DNA of 64,000 nt from Hyaloscypha bicolor E (GCF_002865645.1 NW_020194685.1:3335499-3399498), one strand, 5' to 3'. Shown: positions 13,065-25,372, counted from the stretch's first letter. A program made the numbers and translations. Notes: generated by a model not told the origin, from the letters alone.

Positions 13065-16000
13065 ATTTTTATTATTTCTATAACTAGTATTCTTATAAAT
13101 AATTCTATTTTCCTTTTTTTTATATATTAGATAATAAGCAAAAATTATATCTTAAAACTTATTAAATAAATAAAAAATATTCAGATATTTATAATTAATA
13201 ATATATTAAAATATAATATTTATTACTTTTATAAAATTATAATTAATATTAGGGCTTCTAGATTTTTAATTACTAGTTTTAACTAATTTCAAGCTCTATA
13301 GTAAACTAATAATAGAATTAAACTTAATAAAATTATTAAAAATTAAATTAATATTTAAATTAATATTAGATTTATATATTTTTTAGATTTATAATAATAA
13401 AAATACTAATTAGATAAGTATAATTCTATATTATATTTATAAAGACTTTATTCTTATTTAGTTTAAATTATATAAATAAGCTAAAGATTTATTTTAATAA
13501 TTTTATTAATTATTTTACTATTTTTATTAGATATTATATATTTATAATATAATATTTTAGATACTTTCTTCTATTTTAGAATATTATATTATAAAGCTTT
13601 ATTTCTGAATTCTTTATTTATAATTACTGTTTTCTTATAAGAATTAAATTATAATATTTATATTATTATTTTAGTTATTTATTTATTAGTAAACTCTAAA
13701 ATATACTAAAATAAACAGGCTATAATATTAATATAAAAGCTTTTAAATATCTTATAAAATATTATAAATAATACTAGAAATTCGAATAATTACTAGAATA
13801 ATTCAAGTTTAATCTAAGAAATAATATTAGCTTTAATTACTTTATTATTATTAATATTTTCTATATTTCTAATAAATCTATATTTTATATTATTAATAAA
13901 GGTCCTCGATATTAAGCTAGCTAATAGCTTTAAAATATTAATATCTTATATACTTAAAATACCCTAAAATAATATTAAATTAATATCTATTTAAGTCTTT
14001 TTAATTAGATTATAATAAATACTAGAAAGTATTTTATTAGTAAAAAGTTTATTTAACTTATAAATATTATAGTAACTAAGATTAAAATCGTTTTTATAAA
14101 AGCTTATAATTCCGTTAGAATTATAAAATACTATTATAGCCTAATTTAATATATTTATTTTATTATTATAGCTAAAATTAATAGAATTAATAAGGATATT
14201 ATATTTAAAATAGCTTTTAAGGCTATTAATAATTTTATAAAATCTAATAATATTATTTTAATTATTTTAATTTATAATATTTTATTTTAAATAACTAAAT
14301 ATAATATCTTATTACTAATTATATTATAATAATTAATAGTATTTAAAAATAAGAATAATAGAAATTTAAAAGCTTTAAATTAGATATTAAATTATAAATA
14401 TTCTAAATACCCGAAATAGTTCTTATATTACTAATATTTCTAAATTATTTCTAAATTCGAATATTTTTATATAATATAAAAGAAATACTAGTTAATTTAA
14501 TAATTAGAATAGATTATATAAGCTAATAGCTATTAATAAAAAGAATTATATACTAGTTCTATTATATAATAATATTACTTTTTATTTAACTTCTATAAAA
14601 CTCTTTTATATAAAAGATATTAAGGTTATTATTAATAGCTTTAAACCTGAATTAATTTTTAAACTTTATAATAAAGCTAAAAATAATATAAATATAATTT
14701 CTTTTATTATTCCCGTTTTTTTATTAAAGTATAATAAAGAATATTCTTATAAAACCCGGATATTATAGTATTTTTATAGAATAATAATTTATATAAGAAC
14801 TCTTATTAAATTAAAATTACTAGCTTTTTAAAAAAATAAATATTTAAAGTTATTTCTAGATTTTAAATATTAAAGAAAATATATATTTTTAATTCTCGGT
14901 TTATTAATAAAATTAAAAATAAGAATATAAAAAGAGAGCTTAAAAAAGTAAAACTAGTTATTTAAACTTATAATATTATATAAACTTATATCTAATTAAT
15001 AATTTTATTTAATTATAATTTTATATTAATTTATTTTATATTAATTTATTTTATATTAATTTATTTTATATTAATTTATTTTATATTAATTTATTTTATA
15101 AGCTTATTAAAGAGCTAAATCTAAAAAATAATTCTATTTTAAAGATTATAAAACTATTATATAATATACTAAAAACTAGAAATTACTAATTTAAGATTTA
15201 TTATTTCTATTATATTAATAAGTTTTTTGTAAAATAGTTAACTTATAATCTTTATTTCCTTTATAGCAAATAATCTTTCGGAATTATTAGCCTTTAAATT
15301 AATAATATTCTATTTATTAGAACTAATAATTTTATAAAAATAAAGTAATTAAAGCTTTAAAAAACTAAATTCTTAATTAAAAAATATAAATACTTTATTT
15401 TTAATTATAATCTTAAGTTTAATAAAAGTATTATTTATATAAATATTACTAGAATTATTCTTATATAGAAATACTAATATAAAAATCTCTAAATTATTTC
15501 TATAAATAATAAGAATATTATTTATTAAAATCTTTTTATTAAAAACTAATGTATTATTTAATATATTAAAGAAATATATATTATATTAATCTATTAATTA
15601 GAAGCTTTATATAACCTATTAATTATTATTTAAGCTATTAAATTTTCGGAAACTAATATAAAGGCATTTAATAAATATATTTAATAATAAATTAAAAATA
15701 TTATTAGAGAATTAAAATTTATAAAGCTAGGAAAGAAATTCTTATATTTAATTATTTTTATAAATACTTTATTTATAAATAATAGAGATTTCTTTTTCTA
15801 AATTAAATATATTCTAGTTTAATAAATAGAACTAAATATACTAATATTATTTACTAGTTTTTTATTAAATATAAGAAAGTTACTAGAAGTATTCTAGTTT
15901 CGAAACTCTATAATATAGCTTATAGCTTTAATATAGGTACTTTAGTTAAATCTATAATTAATAGAATACTAGAAATAGAATTATTATTAATAGTTTATAT

Positions 16001-16110
16001 AAATTTAAAATTATTATATAAATGCTTTATTAAATTAGAAATTATTTAAAACTAATATTTAATAATTCATATAATATATTTTTATTAAATATATAAATAA
16101 TAAAAGATTA
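13065..16110 (+). pseudogene. Copia A protease-integrase-RT region (remnant)
   Basis: Around 13,235-13,265 the frame reads I-I-I-N-I-R-A-S where Copia protease has D-T-G-A-S. Around 13,820-13,900 the degraded reading F-N-F-N-Y...I-F-Y-I matches the fungal Copia integrase segment, and RT-like sequence follows to about 16,000. Catalytic Asp is Asn and many Gln and Trp codons are stops, all by transition. It continues the frame cut at 3,624. Confidence 0.68.
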
Positions 16111-16293
16111 TAGAAATTAAATAAATTAAGAGAAAATCGAATTCTATTAATTCTATAATAAAATTAAAGCTAATAAATATTCTTAAATATCTAATTAATA
16201 TAAATATAATATAATTAGATATAGAGAAATAAATAAAATATAAATAAAATAGAAAATAAATATATAAGATAAGAAAATATTATAAAAAGAGAA

Positions 16294-16329
16294 GTTATAT
16301 ATAAAAGGCTATAGCCTTTAATATATAAT
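16294..16329. repeat. 36-bp palindrome, copy 3 (3' region of Copia A)
   Basis: This is the same palindrome as at 7,038, in reverse orientation. The last two bases have changed (AATT instead of AACT). Confidence 0.72.
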
Positions 16330-16452
16330 TAAAACCTTAAATATAATATAAATATATAAAATATTTAGGAAATCTAGTATGAGGCCAAATTAAAGAATTA
16401 ATATATAATTAGAAAAAAATACTATTTTTTGCGTATTTTAAAAAGATTCTAA

Positions 16453-16733
16453 TATTAATATAGCTATTTTCCCGAGAGTTATATATATAATTACAGGATT
16501 CGGAATACGAGATATAAAATATAAAATATAAAATATAGTTATATAACCTTATATTTTATAAGTAATATAATTAGTAAATTAAACTTTATTAGGCTTAATA
16601 GATTTAGGAATTATATATTAATACTATAATATTATAATTTTTATTTCTAAATAATAATAACTTTACTAATTTTAATATATTTATATTTTATATATATTAT
16701 ATAATAGTATTATATATTATTAGTAAACTAATA
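16453..16733 (+). repeat. 3' LTR of Copia A
   Basis: This is the partner of 829-1,115. It begins TATTAATATAGC and ends AGTAAACTAATA. Confidence 0.8.
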
Positions 16734-19075
16734 TTTATATTTTCTAAAAAGTATTTTTTCTAATTATAAATCTAATAAATTATATTTAAAATAAAACTAG
16801 TATTTTAGTAAGGCCTAAAAAAAGCCAAAATAATATTTAAAAAAAATTTATATAATTTTCGAACCTTTTTTTTCGTTATTAATAGTTTTATAAATTAGAA
16901 TTTACTAAATTAAAGTTTTTAGAAATAGAATTACTTTTATTAAACTTCTTTATTTTTATTTTTCTTAATTTAAAATAAATAATATATTTTACTTTTTAAG
17001 CTTTTTTAAACTATTTAAAAATAAATATTACCTTATCTTTTTAAAATAAAAAATATAAATATCTAATAAATCTTATAATTAAACAAAATAGTATTAAAAG
17101 TCCGAATTAGATTTTTTTTTTTTAGAATATAGATTCTAATTAATTTCGAGATTAATTATTTAAATATATAATTTAATAATTATTTTTTAATTTTTTTAAT
17201 AAAAATCTTAAAGTTCTTTAAAGATATCTTATTAATAGATTTAAAATACTTGAAATATTTTAATTAAATAAGCCTTAAATTACTTCTAATAAATCTTATT
17301 TAATAATAAACTTTATTTTATTATAGCTTTTTAAATATTATAAGATTCGTTTTTAAAAGTATTTATAAAAGAATTAATTTTAGACAAATATTTATTATAA
17401 ATTTAAAATTAGATTCTAAAAACTATTTTCTAGAAAAATATAAATATTTTCTATAATATAAATTAAATATTTAAATCTTAAAAAGTTTTTTTTAATTTAA
17501 ATACATTTTTAGAATATTATATAATAGCTTCTAATAAATAGTATTAAGATTACTTTTAAAACTTATTATATTAGAAAATAAAATAAATTCTAATTTTATT
17601 TAGGAAATTCTTTAAAAGAAAATTAAAAAAATTTATAAATAGAATTTTTATAAAATATTTTAAAGAATATCTTTATATTAATTAATTATATTTACTAATT
17701 CTTGCTTTTATTAAAGTATTTTAATTTTAATATATAAGCTTTATTTTATAATTTAAATAATAGTAATTTAGATATTAATTTTAATATTTTAATTATTACT
17801 AAAATCATTTTCGTTATTATTACTAGATTTTAAAGACTTTTAAGAAATCCTATTAAAAATATTAAATAAGCCTTTATTATAACTTATATTAAAATTAATT
17901 AATTTAATTTTTTTTATAAAAATAGTTTTAGTAAAAAGTTATATATTTTATAGATTTCGAAATATAATTATTTATTAAACTATTTTCTCTAAAAATATAA
18001 AAATTAGCTTATAAAATATTTATTAATAAATAATAAAATAATAAAATAATAAAATAAATTATAAAACTAATCTTTATATCTTTTATAAGATTTAAAAAAG
18101 TCTTTTTTAAATAAGAATTTCTAATAATATATATATTTAGTAATTTATAATCTAAAGCTTATAATATAAATAGTATATAATTATAATATTAAAAGGCTAT
18201 TAATTCTTTTTAATTAATACTTATAATATTTGAGATTTATTATATATTTTTAAATTATATATAATTTTATATATATTATATTATTATAGTTATATAATAA
18301 ATAAAACCAAGTTTCTTATATATATAAATAACTCTAATAATTAAAGCTATATAGCTATAATTCTTAAGATTCTTAAATATTTCCTTATTTATATTTTTTT
18401 AGATAATATAGAATTATAATTTATATAAAAAAAAAGATATATTTTTTATTTAAATATATATTTAAATATTTTATTTTTATAATTATTATTAAATTATATA
18501 TAAATTAAAATTCTAGATATATTTTTTAATTTCTTTATAATTTCTTTTTAATTAATATTTGTATAAGCTTATTTAATAATAGCTTTATAATATAATAATA
18601 ATTTTATAAAAAGTTATAATATTATTTTAATGAAATTTATTAAATTATTTAATAGAAATTAAATTTAAGATATATTTTATTATTATAATATACTTTTTAA
18701 TAATATAAATACTAAATTACTCGAGTAATAATATTTCCATATAATTTTACTAATTAATTACTAAAAAAAAAAAGTAATTAACTAGTTTTTTAATTAGTTT
18801 AATAGTTTAATTTTTTTATTTCTAATCTTGGAAATATTAAGAAAGTTATTAAACCCTATTAATTATATTATTCTAGAAAAGCTTTAAGCCTATAATTATC
18901 TAATTATAGTAATTTATAATAAATACTTAATTTTATATTATATTAGCCGGCCTAGTTTTAATATAATTTTATATAAAAATATAGATTCTTATTTTATTAA
19001 TTAGATAATTAAATAGCCTTACTATTATTGTATTATCTAAGCTAAAAGTTATATATAGGTACTATATCTTCTAAT
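16734..19075. other. RIP-degraded AT-rich relic, right of Copia A
   Basis: The sequence is AT-rich with no open frame and no domain I recognise. The composition switches within about 30 bases near 19,060-19,085 to the balanced base use of the gene island. It is probably an older transposon remnant. Confidence 0.6.
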
Positions 19076-19627
19076 TAGGAATTCTGCCTTGGGGAGAGGG
19101 GGGGTATACAGGGTGCCAGTACGAAAATCAAAAAATCAGAAAATCACTTTTCGCTTCTCGGATTTGTCCGCTAGCTAGCTGTAGGACTCAGTAAACTGTG
19201 CGCCGGACGCCACCAACTCCGACCATGCCAAGCCGACCTACAAAGCAAAGAGTACATAGATATACTTCCGAGAATATCTTATTCTAAATAATTAAAGTAC
19301 TCACAAGTTCTAACAGATAATTCAAGCCAGATGAACGCTTGGCAATCAGGTAGGAAACAAAATTGTTCTCAAACTCAAATATAAGGTCCAAATGGCATGT
19401 GATTGGACAATGCGCAGTCCAGATCAGAGTGAGACAATTGCGGCGAGGGGAACGACAATGAGGTTAGATGTCACTCATTCGAGTACACCCCATTTACCTC
19501 CCGATACAATCAGGATTGGAACTTCTACCCGTGAAGAGGCAGTTCGTGTGTCTGTTTCTTTCCACTCACTTCGCCCTTCCTCCGCCACCACTAACTGCTA
19601 TCCACAAACTAGCTGTGAGCCTCAGTG
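19076..19627. other. Island edge, no gene recognised
   Basis: Base composition is balanced. A GGGAGAGGGGGGG run lies near 19,095. Short frames at 19,392-19,631 and 19,468-19,677 are not protein-like. The stretch upstream of 19,628 does not encode the missing N-terminus of the laccase that follows. Confidence 0.5.
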
Positions 19628-20318
19628 CTGACGCCCGGGAAACGCCATCTCTTGCGCCTAATCAACCCTTTAGTTGAGAACACATATTCGGTTTCCCTTG
19701 TCGGCCATCAAATGACGATCATCGAAACCGATTTTGTTCCAGTCAATGCATTCACGATTGGCTCGGTGTATTTGGGACCAAAGAGTCACTGTGACCATCG
19801 ATGCTAGCCAAGCAATCGGCAATTACTGGATGAACGTGTCCTTCTCAAACACCTTCGGCTGTGGAACCTCCAACAATCCTACTCCGGCAGCTATCTTCAG
19901 CTACATTGGTGCAAACAACTCTCTTCCAACCAATCCAGGCGCCACCCCGCCCGACTCTCTCTGCGCAGACAATATGAACTTGGTACCTATTGTCAAGCGC
20001 ACAGCTCCCCTCAGTGCTTTCGATGCCCTTCAAGATAACCTCTTCGTCAACTTCGTCACCGATGGCACGACCTCAAAGGTCTTCTGGCAAGCCAACGGTT
20101 CCTCGATTTAAGTGGACTGGAGCAATCCAACACTTCTTCAAGTGAAGAACAACGCCCAAACCTTCGCCTCAAATGTGAATCTCATCAAAGTGCCTCAAGC
20201 CAACATCGCAAGTGTCTTGTCCTCTCCATTTCCACCAAATCTGCTTCCTGGCAATATCTTAGTGGAGCGTCTGCTGATCCAAAATCTGACTCCTGTCCCC
20301 CACCCAATGCATCTCCAC
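19628..20318 (+). pseudogene. Laccase-type multicopper oxidase fragment
   Basis: The reading starts mid-protein (L-T-P-G-K-R-H-L-L-R-L-I-N) and continues through GHQMTIIETDFVPV, GNYWMN and the linker to HPMHLH, the copper-binding motif of the third cupredoxin domain. It is therefore the middle of a fungal laccase: end of domain 1/2 to the start of the last copper site. Defects are visible. A frameshift lies near 19,770-19,785 (VYLG then QRVTVTIDAS in the next frame) and an in-frame TAA at 20,109. The first domain with its HWHG motif is missing, and so is everything after HPMHLH. A GTAAGT follows the last His codon directly, which may be an old intron donor, but no continuing exon is found. 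Apart from these lesions the sequence is well conserved, which suggests recent loss. Confidence 0.8.
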
Positions 20319-20973
20319 GTAAGTTCCCGGCTGCACATGAGAGGGGGGATTCCGGTATCGGTGTAACCATGCAGTACACCCATGTATGCAGGATAGGTCT
20401 AAATTCACACAGTACGGAGGTACATGTGTTGCACTCTGATGCAGGGAGGAGGAGAGGGGCATCTGATAAGGTCAGCAAACATCCCTTCTATGTGGACGGT
20501 CCCACGTTTGGAAACCGAATTCGGGTGGAGCTTTTGATTTTGTTGGTTTGCATGTGTGCAGGCATCTCTCGTCTCCATCGTCCATCACGCAATGCGTGGC
20601 TGTTCCGCCTTGCGTATAGAGGACGCCGTTTTGAATCGCCGACTACGACCCACAGATTTGGGAGAACGGAGAGCGAAGGGCGGGCATGATGGAGGCTGGG
20701 CGGTTGGTTAGGGCAGACAAACGAGGAGGGAATCTAAGGGGAAGGGCTTGGAGGAGAGCGTGTGGTGGTTTGTGATTGGTTACCGGTGTTTGGAACGGGT
20801 GGTTTTGGGGATACGGTGGAATGGTAGCGATAGAGCGTATGCGGTATCAGGAGATTGTGATACGAAAAGACAGGTTGTGGAGGACAGAAGGTATGAGGAT
20901 GGGGAAATAGAACTTATTGGTCGCTCGAGCGACAAGAAACGAAGGTTTAGGTCGAGTTAGTTGATGATATTAC
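20319..20973. other. No gene recognised, 650 bp
   Basis: Composition is balanced, becoming G-rich from 20,690. I searched for the remaining laccase exon (G-H-D-F context) and saw none. Frames here overlap on both strands and show no domain. Confidence 0.45.
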
Positions 20974-20975
20974 TA

Positions 20976-21006
20976 TCCCCCCCCCAGTCCAAAGCGCGAT
21001 TTGCCA
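20976..21006 (+). repeat. Left TIR of Tc1-like element
   Basis: 31 bp, the exact reverse complement of 22,650-22,680, including the run of nine C. Confidence 0.9.
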
Positions 21007-21113
21007 TCATCTCCTTCCACGTCTCACCCCACTAAAGGCACGCAATTGAGTATTCACCGCTTCCCAATTAAGAAGGATGAAGCTGTCTTCATTTTCTTCT
21101 CTATTTACAATCT

Positions 21114-22481
21114 TCAGTACTTTGTTGGCCCCCCCTTTGCTTCCTTTACAGCCTTATACCGTCTCCACCAGCTATTATATAAGCCTTGTATATACTCGTC
21201 TGGTATAGCTTCTCACGCATCTTGCACGATCCGCCGTAACTGATCTAAGTGGATCTTAGCGGGATCGTATCGCGCCTGCCAGTAATGCTCTTTAATCCAA
21301 TTCTTTATCCAATTCCATACATACTCAATGAGATTCAAGTCTGGTGAGTAACGGGGAGCTTGAATCGTGGGAATATGACGAGTAAGTAGATTAGTCTTTG
21401 TCTTGTACGAGCGATGAGAAGAGGCATTATCTTGCCAGAAGCGGTACCGGCTAAGGAGGTGATTCCGGAAGAATTACTCTATTAGAGAGAGAATCCTCTC
21501 GTCATATCGCGCAGAGTTAATTGACCCCCACTCCTTTTCCCAGAAGAGCGAAGGCCCCTTCTTCCCGTTAACTATACAGCCCCAGAATATCCATGACGGT
21601 AGCTTAGAGTACTTGTATCATACGCACTCCGGGAGCAAGCGGTTACTGCCATCTTGTAAACAAGTAATATATGACGAGGTATGTACTCCGCCAAAGGCCC
21701 AGACTTCGTTAGTAAAGCAGATCCTTTGTACGTAAGGCCTTGGCCACGTACTCCCTTGCTCTGCCAAGTCTAGCCTCTCTTGAATAACTTTAGGATTATC
21801 TGAATAGCCCTTTTTTCGCGAGACTCGCCGGCAGTAGCTAATATCTTGAATAGCTATCCGGAAGGCCTTCTCCTTAGTATAAAGCTATGGTAAATAACAG
21901 GGCATCTTGTAATAAGCCACGTAACGATGAGAAGGCGATTCAAGGAGCCACTTCTTAAGCCTCTCCTTTTCTGGAGTATAAAGCGCGATATTGTGAGGCT
22001 TACTGGCCCCTTTTTGTGGTATAGTATGATGATTCTTAGTGTACCAGATCTGGTGATCTGTTACGTCAAGTACTTGCTTAATTTCTGCATAAGGTATACG
22101 GAAGAGGAGGGCTGTTTGAATCTGGAGCCGTAAATCACGTAAAGTCTCAGGGGCACAGGTATAGTGGCGATAATTAGTCCCTTGAGAGAGCTCTTGAGAG
22201 GAGTCTGCTTGAGAGTCGGGAACGAAGAGAGGAGAAGGCTGAGTGAGAGAATCTGGGAGAAGGTCACGTGAATCCCAGGACTTTATAGGCTGTAATTCGT
22301 TAATTTGAGGAGGACGTGGCCTATTCTGGGAGTCCCATGACTGCGTAGTCTTTTGAGAGTCAGGGAGAGAGGGAGGAGGAGAACGAGGCTGCGCAGAAGG
22401 CGGAGTATCTGCGTCATAGAGGTTACCGTACTCGCTGTAATAAGGCGGGGGGGTAGTGAAGCGTGAGTCTTGAGAGTCCAT
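21114..22481 (-). pseudogene. Tc1-like DDE transposase, four internal stops
   Basis: One frame of 456 codons runs from ATG at 22,481 to TGA at 21,114-21,116 without frameshift. The Pro/Ser-rich N-terminus (about residues 1-100) is followed by a helix-turn-helix region and the DDE domain. Catalytic triad: the first Asp is Asn (CFTNEVWAFGG), the second is in QDNASSH, and the Glu is in SPDLNLIE. The spacing of 34 residues between the last two gives DD34E, the Tc1 type. Four in-frame stops lie at 21,885 (TAG), after PECV (TGA), after SLIE (TAA) and after VQDA (21,213, TGA). TGA, TAA and TGA fit CGA, CAA and TGG codons after C:G to T:A change, as does the Asp to Asn change. Inactive as read. Confidence 0.87.
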
Positions 22482-22649
22482 TGAAAATTGAGGATATAAG
22501 GAAGTAAAAGTAATAGCCAGTAAAAGCTGTGTTTTCTGCCATACTTATGGTATAGCTACGCAGGCGAGCTAGAAGCTTCTACGTGCTCTGATTGGCTGAA
22601 AATGGAGTGAGGTGTGGCGTGAGTGAGGCATGAGAGTGTGGGCAGACAG

Positions 22650-22680
22650 TGGCAAATCGCGCTTTGGACTGGGGGGGGGA
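22650..22680 (-). repeat. Right TIR of Tc1-like element
   Basis: Partner of 20,976-21,006. Confidence 0.9.
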
Positions 22681-22682
22681 TA

Positions 22683-23346
22683 GGGGGATAGTAAGTGAAG
22701 TTCGGATGAAAGTGGAGTAGGTGGAGTGGCCCTTCGGCGCTACGGACTACCAGTAGCAGAGTTTGGTTGGAGGCTGGAAAGTATTGGGTAGCTGCGGAAG
22801 ACGCACCAGCAAGGTGTATACATAATCCAGGTGCTAAAGATGTAGCTTCAGACGTTGCGCCAAATTGTTCTCCCATCATCCCCCGGAGGGCTTGCTGGAG
22901 TCCAGACACCCCTTCTCCTGATCTGGTCTGCGGGCCGTGATTCCACGCGGGCACCCAGGCACGGAGAAAGCTTTTACGAGGAATCGGAAATCATTGGGTG
23001 ATATGGTGATATGGTGATATGGTGATATGGGTGGAGAAAGGGGCGACGTTCAGAAGCCATGTGCGGAGCGGGACAGGGTGGGCTGTCGTAGAGCAATGTG
23101 GACATTGCAGGTGACTTCGGCAGTGATGAAGGAGCGATTTTTGGGTAGAGGGAAATGGAAGAGTGTTCATGAAACTTCACTCGACGGATTCTGAAGAGAG
23201 GGGAAACAAGGCATTCCTGCGATGCCTTCATGCCCTGGTATCATGACCAACACCGCCCAATTTCCAACCATGAGATGCTCCCGTGCCGCCAAACCAACCA
23301 ACCATGTAACGCCCCAACTAAATCAGAATTCGAGGCCATCGGCCGA
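22683..23346. other. Intergenic, no gene recognised
   Basis: Lies between the Tc1-like element and the SPT3 3' end. It contains a short GGTGATAT repeat. The minus frames at 22,556-22,954 and 22,974-23,231 show no domain and lack fungal gene signals. Confidence 0.5.
22996..23030. repeat. (GGTGATAT)n microsatellite
   Basis: Four tandem copies of an 8-9-bp unit. Confidence 0.8.
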
Positions 23347-24750
23347 TCAGAACTGAGGCTAGTCAGCAAAAAAAACCCTGCCTTGGCACATAATTACCAC
23401 TTACCAATTTCAGCGGAGTCCTGTTCAGACCTCTCGTAAAGTTGCACATCGCCCGCTGCTTGTTCGGCCTCTGCTGCAACCTCCTGAATGCTTCCTGGAT
23501 ATGTCTCGGCTCAACTGGCGTTCGGCCCTCAGACGGTGGATCAAAAAGTCCTTGAATCTTCCGCTTTTTGCCCCTTTGTTCACCACCAGACTTATCCTTC
23601 ACCAAGTCTTCCTGCTCCTTGATCTTCAGTGCCTCCTCCGTAAGCGTCTGCACGATCTCGAATGTCAAGAAACCGAGGATGTCTACGATATCATCGTTAG
23701 GTTTTGAATCCGTGACAACGCCAAAGCCAGCCCATTCCTTGAATCTCTTGCCCTTGCGGAATGTGAACGAAGCTTGGCGGTATTCAGACCACGTGACGTA
23801 CTCCTCCTTCGTCATGGCCTTTGTCCGCTCATCCGCTTTCTTGAGTCGTTGCAATGTGGCATAATTCATTTCTTCCTCGTCCTCGTCCTCTTCATCTTCG
23901 CGCTCGGGGACCTCTTGGTTGTAGAATGAAGGGACTTCCCAAGGAAGACCCACTTTGGCTTTTTTGTTCTTTTTGGCGGTGTCGACGACTGGCCCTCCTG
24001 CTACTGCTCCGACCGGTTCGTCACCAGTTCCGAGATCTGCGTCGCCACCTTTGTCGTCGGAGTCCTTGACATTTTTCCGCACGTCCTTCCAGGAGAGGAA
24101 TGTACGCAGGCGGGAGACCTTGGCTTGATCGTGGCGGATGAGGAAGATGAGGTCGTCGGTTGAGATGGATCTGCTACCTCGACGTGAGGCCTGCTCGGTA
24201 CATTGCCGAAGCTGTAGACAATTAGAGCGAGCTCACGAAAGGTTGGAATCCGAATCCGGATGCAGTCCACATTTGATCAACAAATCGAGGTTAGAGTCGC
24301 ATACCATTTCGATGACCTGTTGCCGAACGATTTCTTCAATCATACCCGTGGTTTCTGAAGAGGCTTCGGCGGTCTCACCAGAGACGTACATCATCTAGAG
24401 ACTTTAAATTAGTATCGGTCTCGAATTTTCCTGTTGAAGGGAAATAATGATGAATATGAAATTGCGAGGATCAAGTTGAGGAGTGCCACTCCACGTGACT
24501 GGCCTATCGTCACTTCGATGAACGAGATGGGACCAGACACTCCAAGCTCTTGAGAATTGTAGTTGAGGTCCGAAGGAGATTTGTAAGACAATAATGCACC
24601 AGCTGTGGCTTCGGGAGACCGGGCAGGAAGGGAAGCGCTGGCTCAGTGGCCGCGGTGAGCGGATACAGCTCCTCTACAGGGCCTTGAAGGCAATCAAAGG
24701 TACCTCACCTGTTGGATCTCCTGCCGGTACTTCGCCGTCTTGTCCGCCAT
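23347..24750 (-). CDS. SPT3: Spt3, histone-fold subunit of the SAGA co-activator
   Basis: Spt3 pairs two histone folds and helps SAGA deliver TBP to promoters in the nucleus. Exon 1 is 24,709-24,750 (14 codons, [14 protein letters not shown]). Intron 1 is 24,395-24,708 (GTGAGG...CTAG). Exon 2 is 24,305-24,394 (30 codons, [16 protein letters not shown] and on). Intron 2 is 24,212-24,304 (GTATGC...ACAG). Exon 3 starts at 24,211 and carries LFLIRHD-like [13 protein letters not shown] and [18 protein letters not shown]. An acidic linker with a Glu/Asp run follows, then the conserved C-terminal [12 protein letters not shown] around residue 280. After TPLKL a GTAAGT at 23,404 suggests a last intron ending at 23,353, giving Phe and a stop at 23,347. 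Without splicing the frame stops at 23,363. The product is about 314 aa, close to the yeast length. No defects seen. Confidence 0.9.
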
Positions 24751-25372
24751 TTGGACTGGATTCCTTCCTCCCTCTTCTTCGAATACCCCGCGTCAAGGAT
24801 TAAATATCGAGCAATGGCTTTCCCGCACACCGTCGCGCGCTTCCAGGCTGTCGTCTACGACTCTAGTCCTTGGTTTCTAGAGTATAGCAAGTCTGTAGAT
24901 ACGTCCGATGGTATCCGTGAGATGGAATTCGATGTCGTGGGAGAAGTTGCTGAGTTGTGTCGATGAATGAAGTGGAATTTCGAATGAGGCTTGATTTAGT
25001 TTATGCGAGCCAGAGGTAAAAGCGCACCTCCCCTCTTTGGGCGATTCTGCTGCCTCAGACCGCCCTTCTGCTCCTCCAATGTCTCATTTCATCTGGAACA
25101 TTCATGTCTCAGCAACAATTTCCACCAAAAATGGCGCTTTCATGATTTATCCAACCGTGAGTATCTCCGTTACCAATTGCTGGATTCCATGCTTCCGTAA
25201 GCAGCTCATTACGGGATCTCAGCACGTGATATCAGCCAAATGCCGACATTCCGAAAATGACACTAATTTGGTTCCAAACAAAAGGCTTCACTCCTGTTTC
25301 ATGCACGTGTTGCTCGGGGACATCAACGACATTGTACAGTACATTTATGATCTGTGAAATCTGCCTGGACTG
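24751..25372. promoter_or_regulatory. Shared upstream region of SPT3 and ATG22
   Basis: These 622 bp separate two divergent start codons. Two CACGTG E-boxes lie at 25,223-25,228 and 25,304-25,309, 64-150 bp before the ATG22 start. That bHLH factors bind them is inference. Short frames at 24,712-24,966 and 25,003-25,357 look accidental. Confidence 0.5.

Larger units (their letters stand above)
829..16733 (+). mobile_element. Ty1/Copia LTR retrotransposon A, split by Copia B
   Basis: The element has direct LTRs at 829-1,115 and 16,453-16,733. Its internal part runs 1,116-3,624 and resumes at 13,060, so its own length is about 6.5 kb. The gag-protease junction is interrupted at 3,624/13,060 by Copia B. 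Alignment by eye to the third copy (C, from 50,535) shows the sequence continuing exactly across that gap. Protein similarity in the right half (protease TGAS box, integrase, long RT region) identifies the Copia order. All frames carry many stops caused by C:G to T:A changes, so the element is dead. A solo Gypsy LTR also sits in its 5' leader at 1,622-1,925. Confidence 0.82.
20976..22680 (-). mobile_element. Tc1-like (DD34E) DNA transposon with perfect 31-bp TIRs
   Basis: Terminal inverted repeats of 31 bp are identical (20,976-21,006 and 22,650-22,680). Each starts with T and nine C, then AGTCCAAAGCGCG and ATTTGCCA. A TA dinucleotide flanks each side (20,974-20,975 and 22,681-22,682), the target duplication of Tc1/mariner elements. 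The total length is 1,705 bp. The single transposase gene lies on the minus strand and is broken only by transition-type stops. The perfect ends suggest it could still be mobilised in trans or is a recent arrival. Confidence 0.88.

Noticed and set aside
22556..22954. 132-codon minus frame across the Tc1-like right end
   Set aside because: It runs through the TIR and out of the element, with no domain; accidental.
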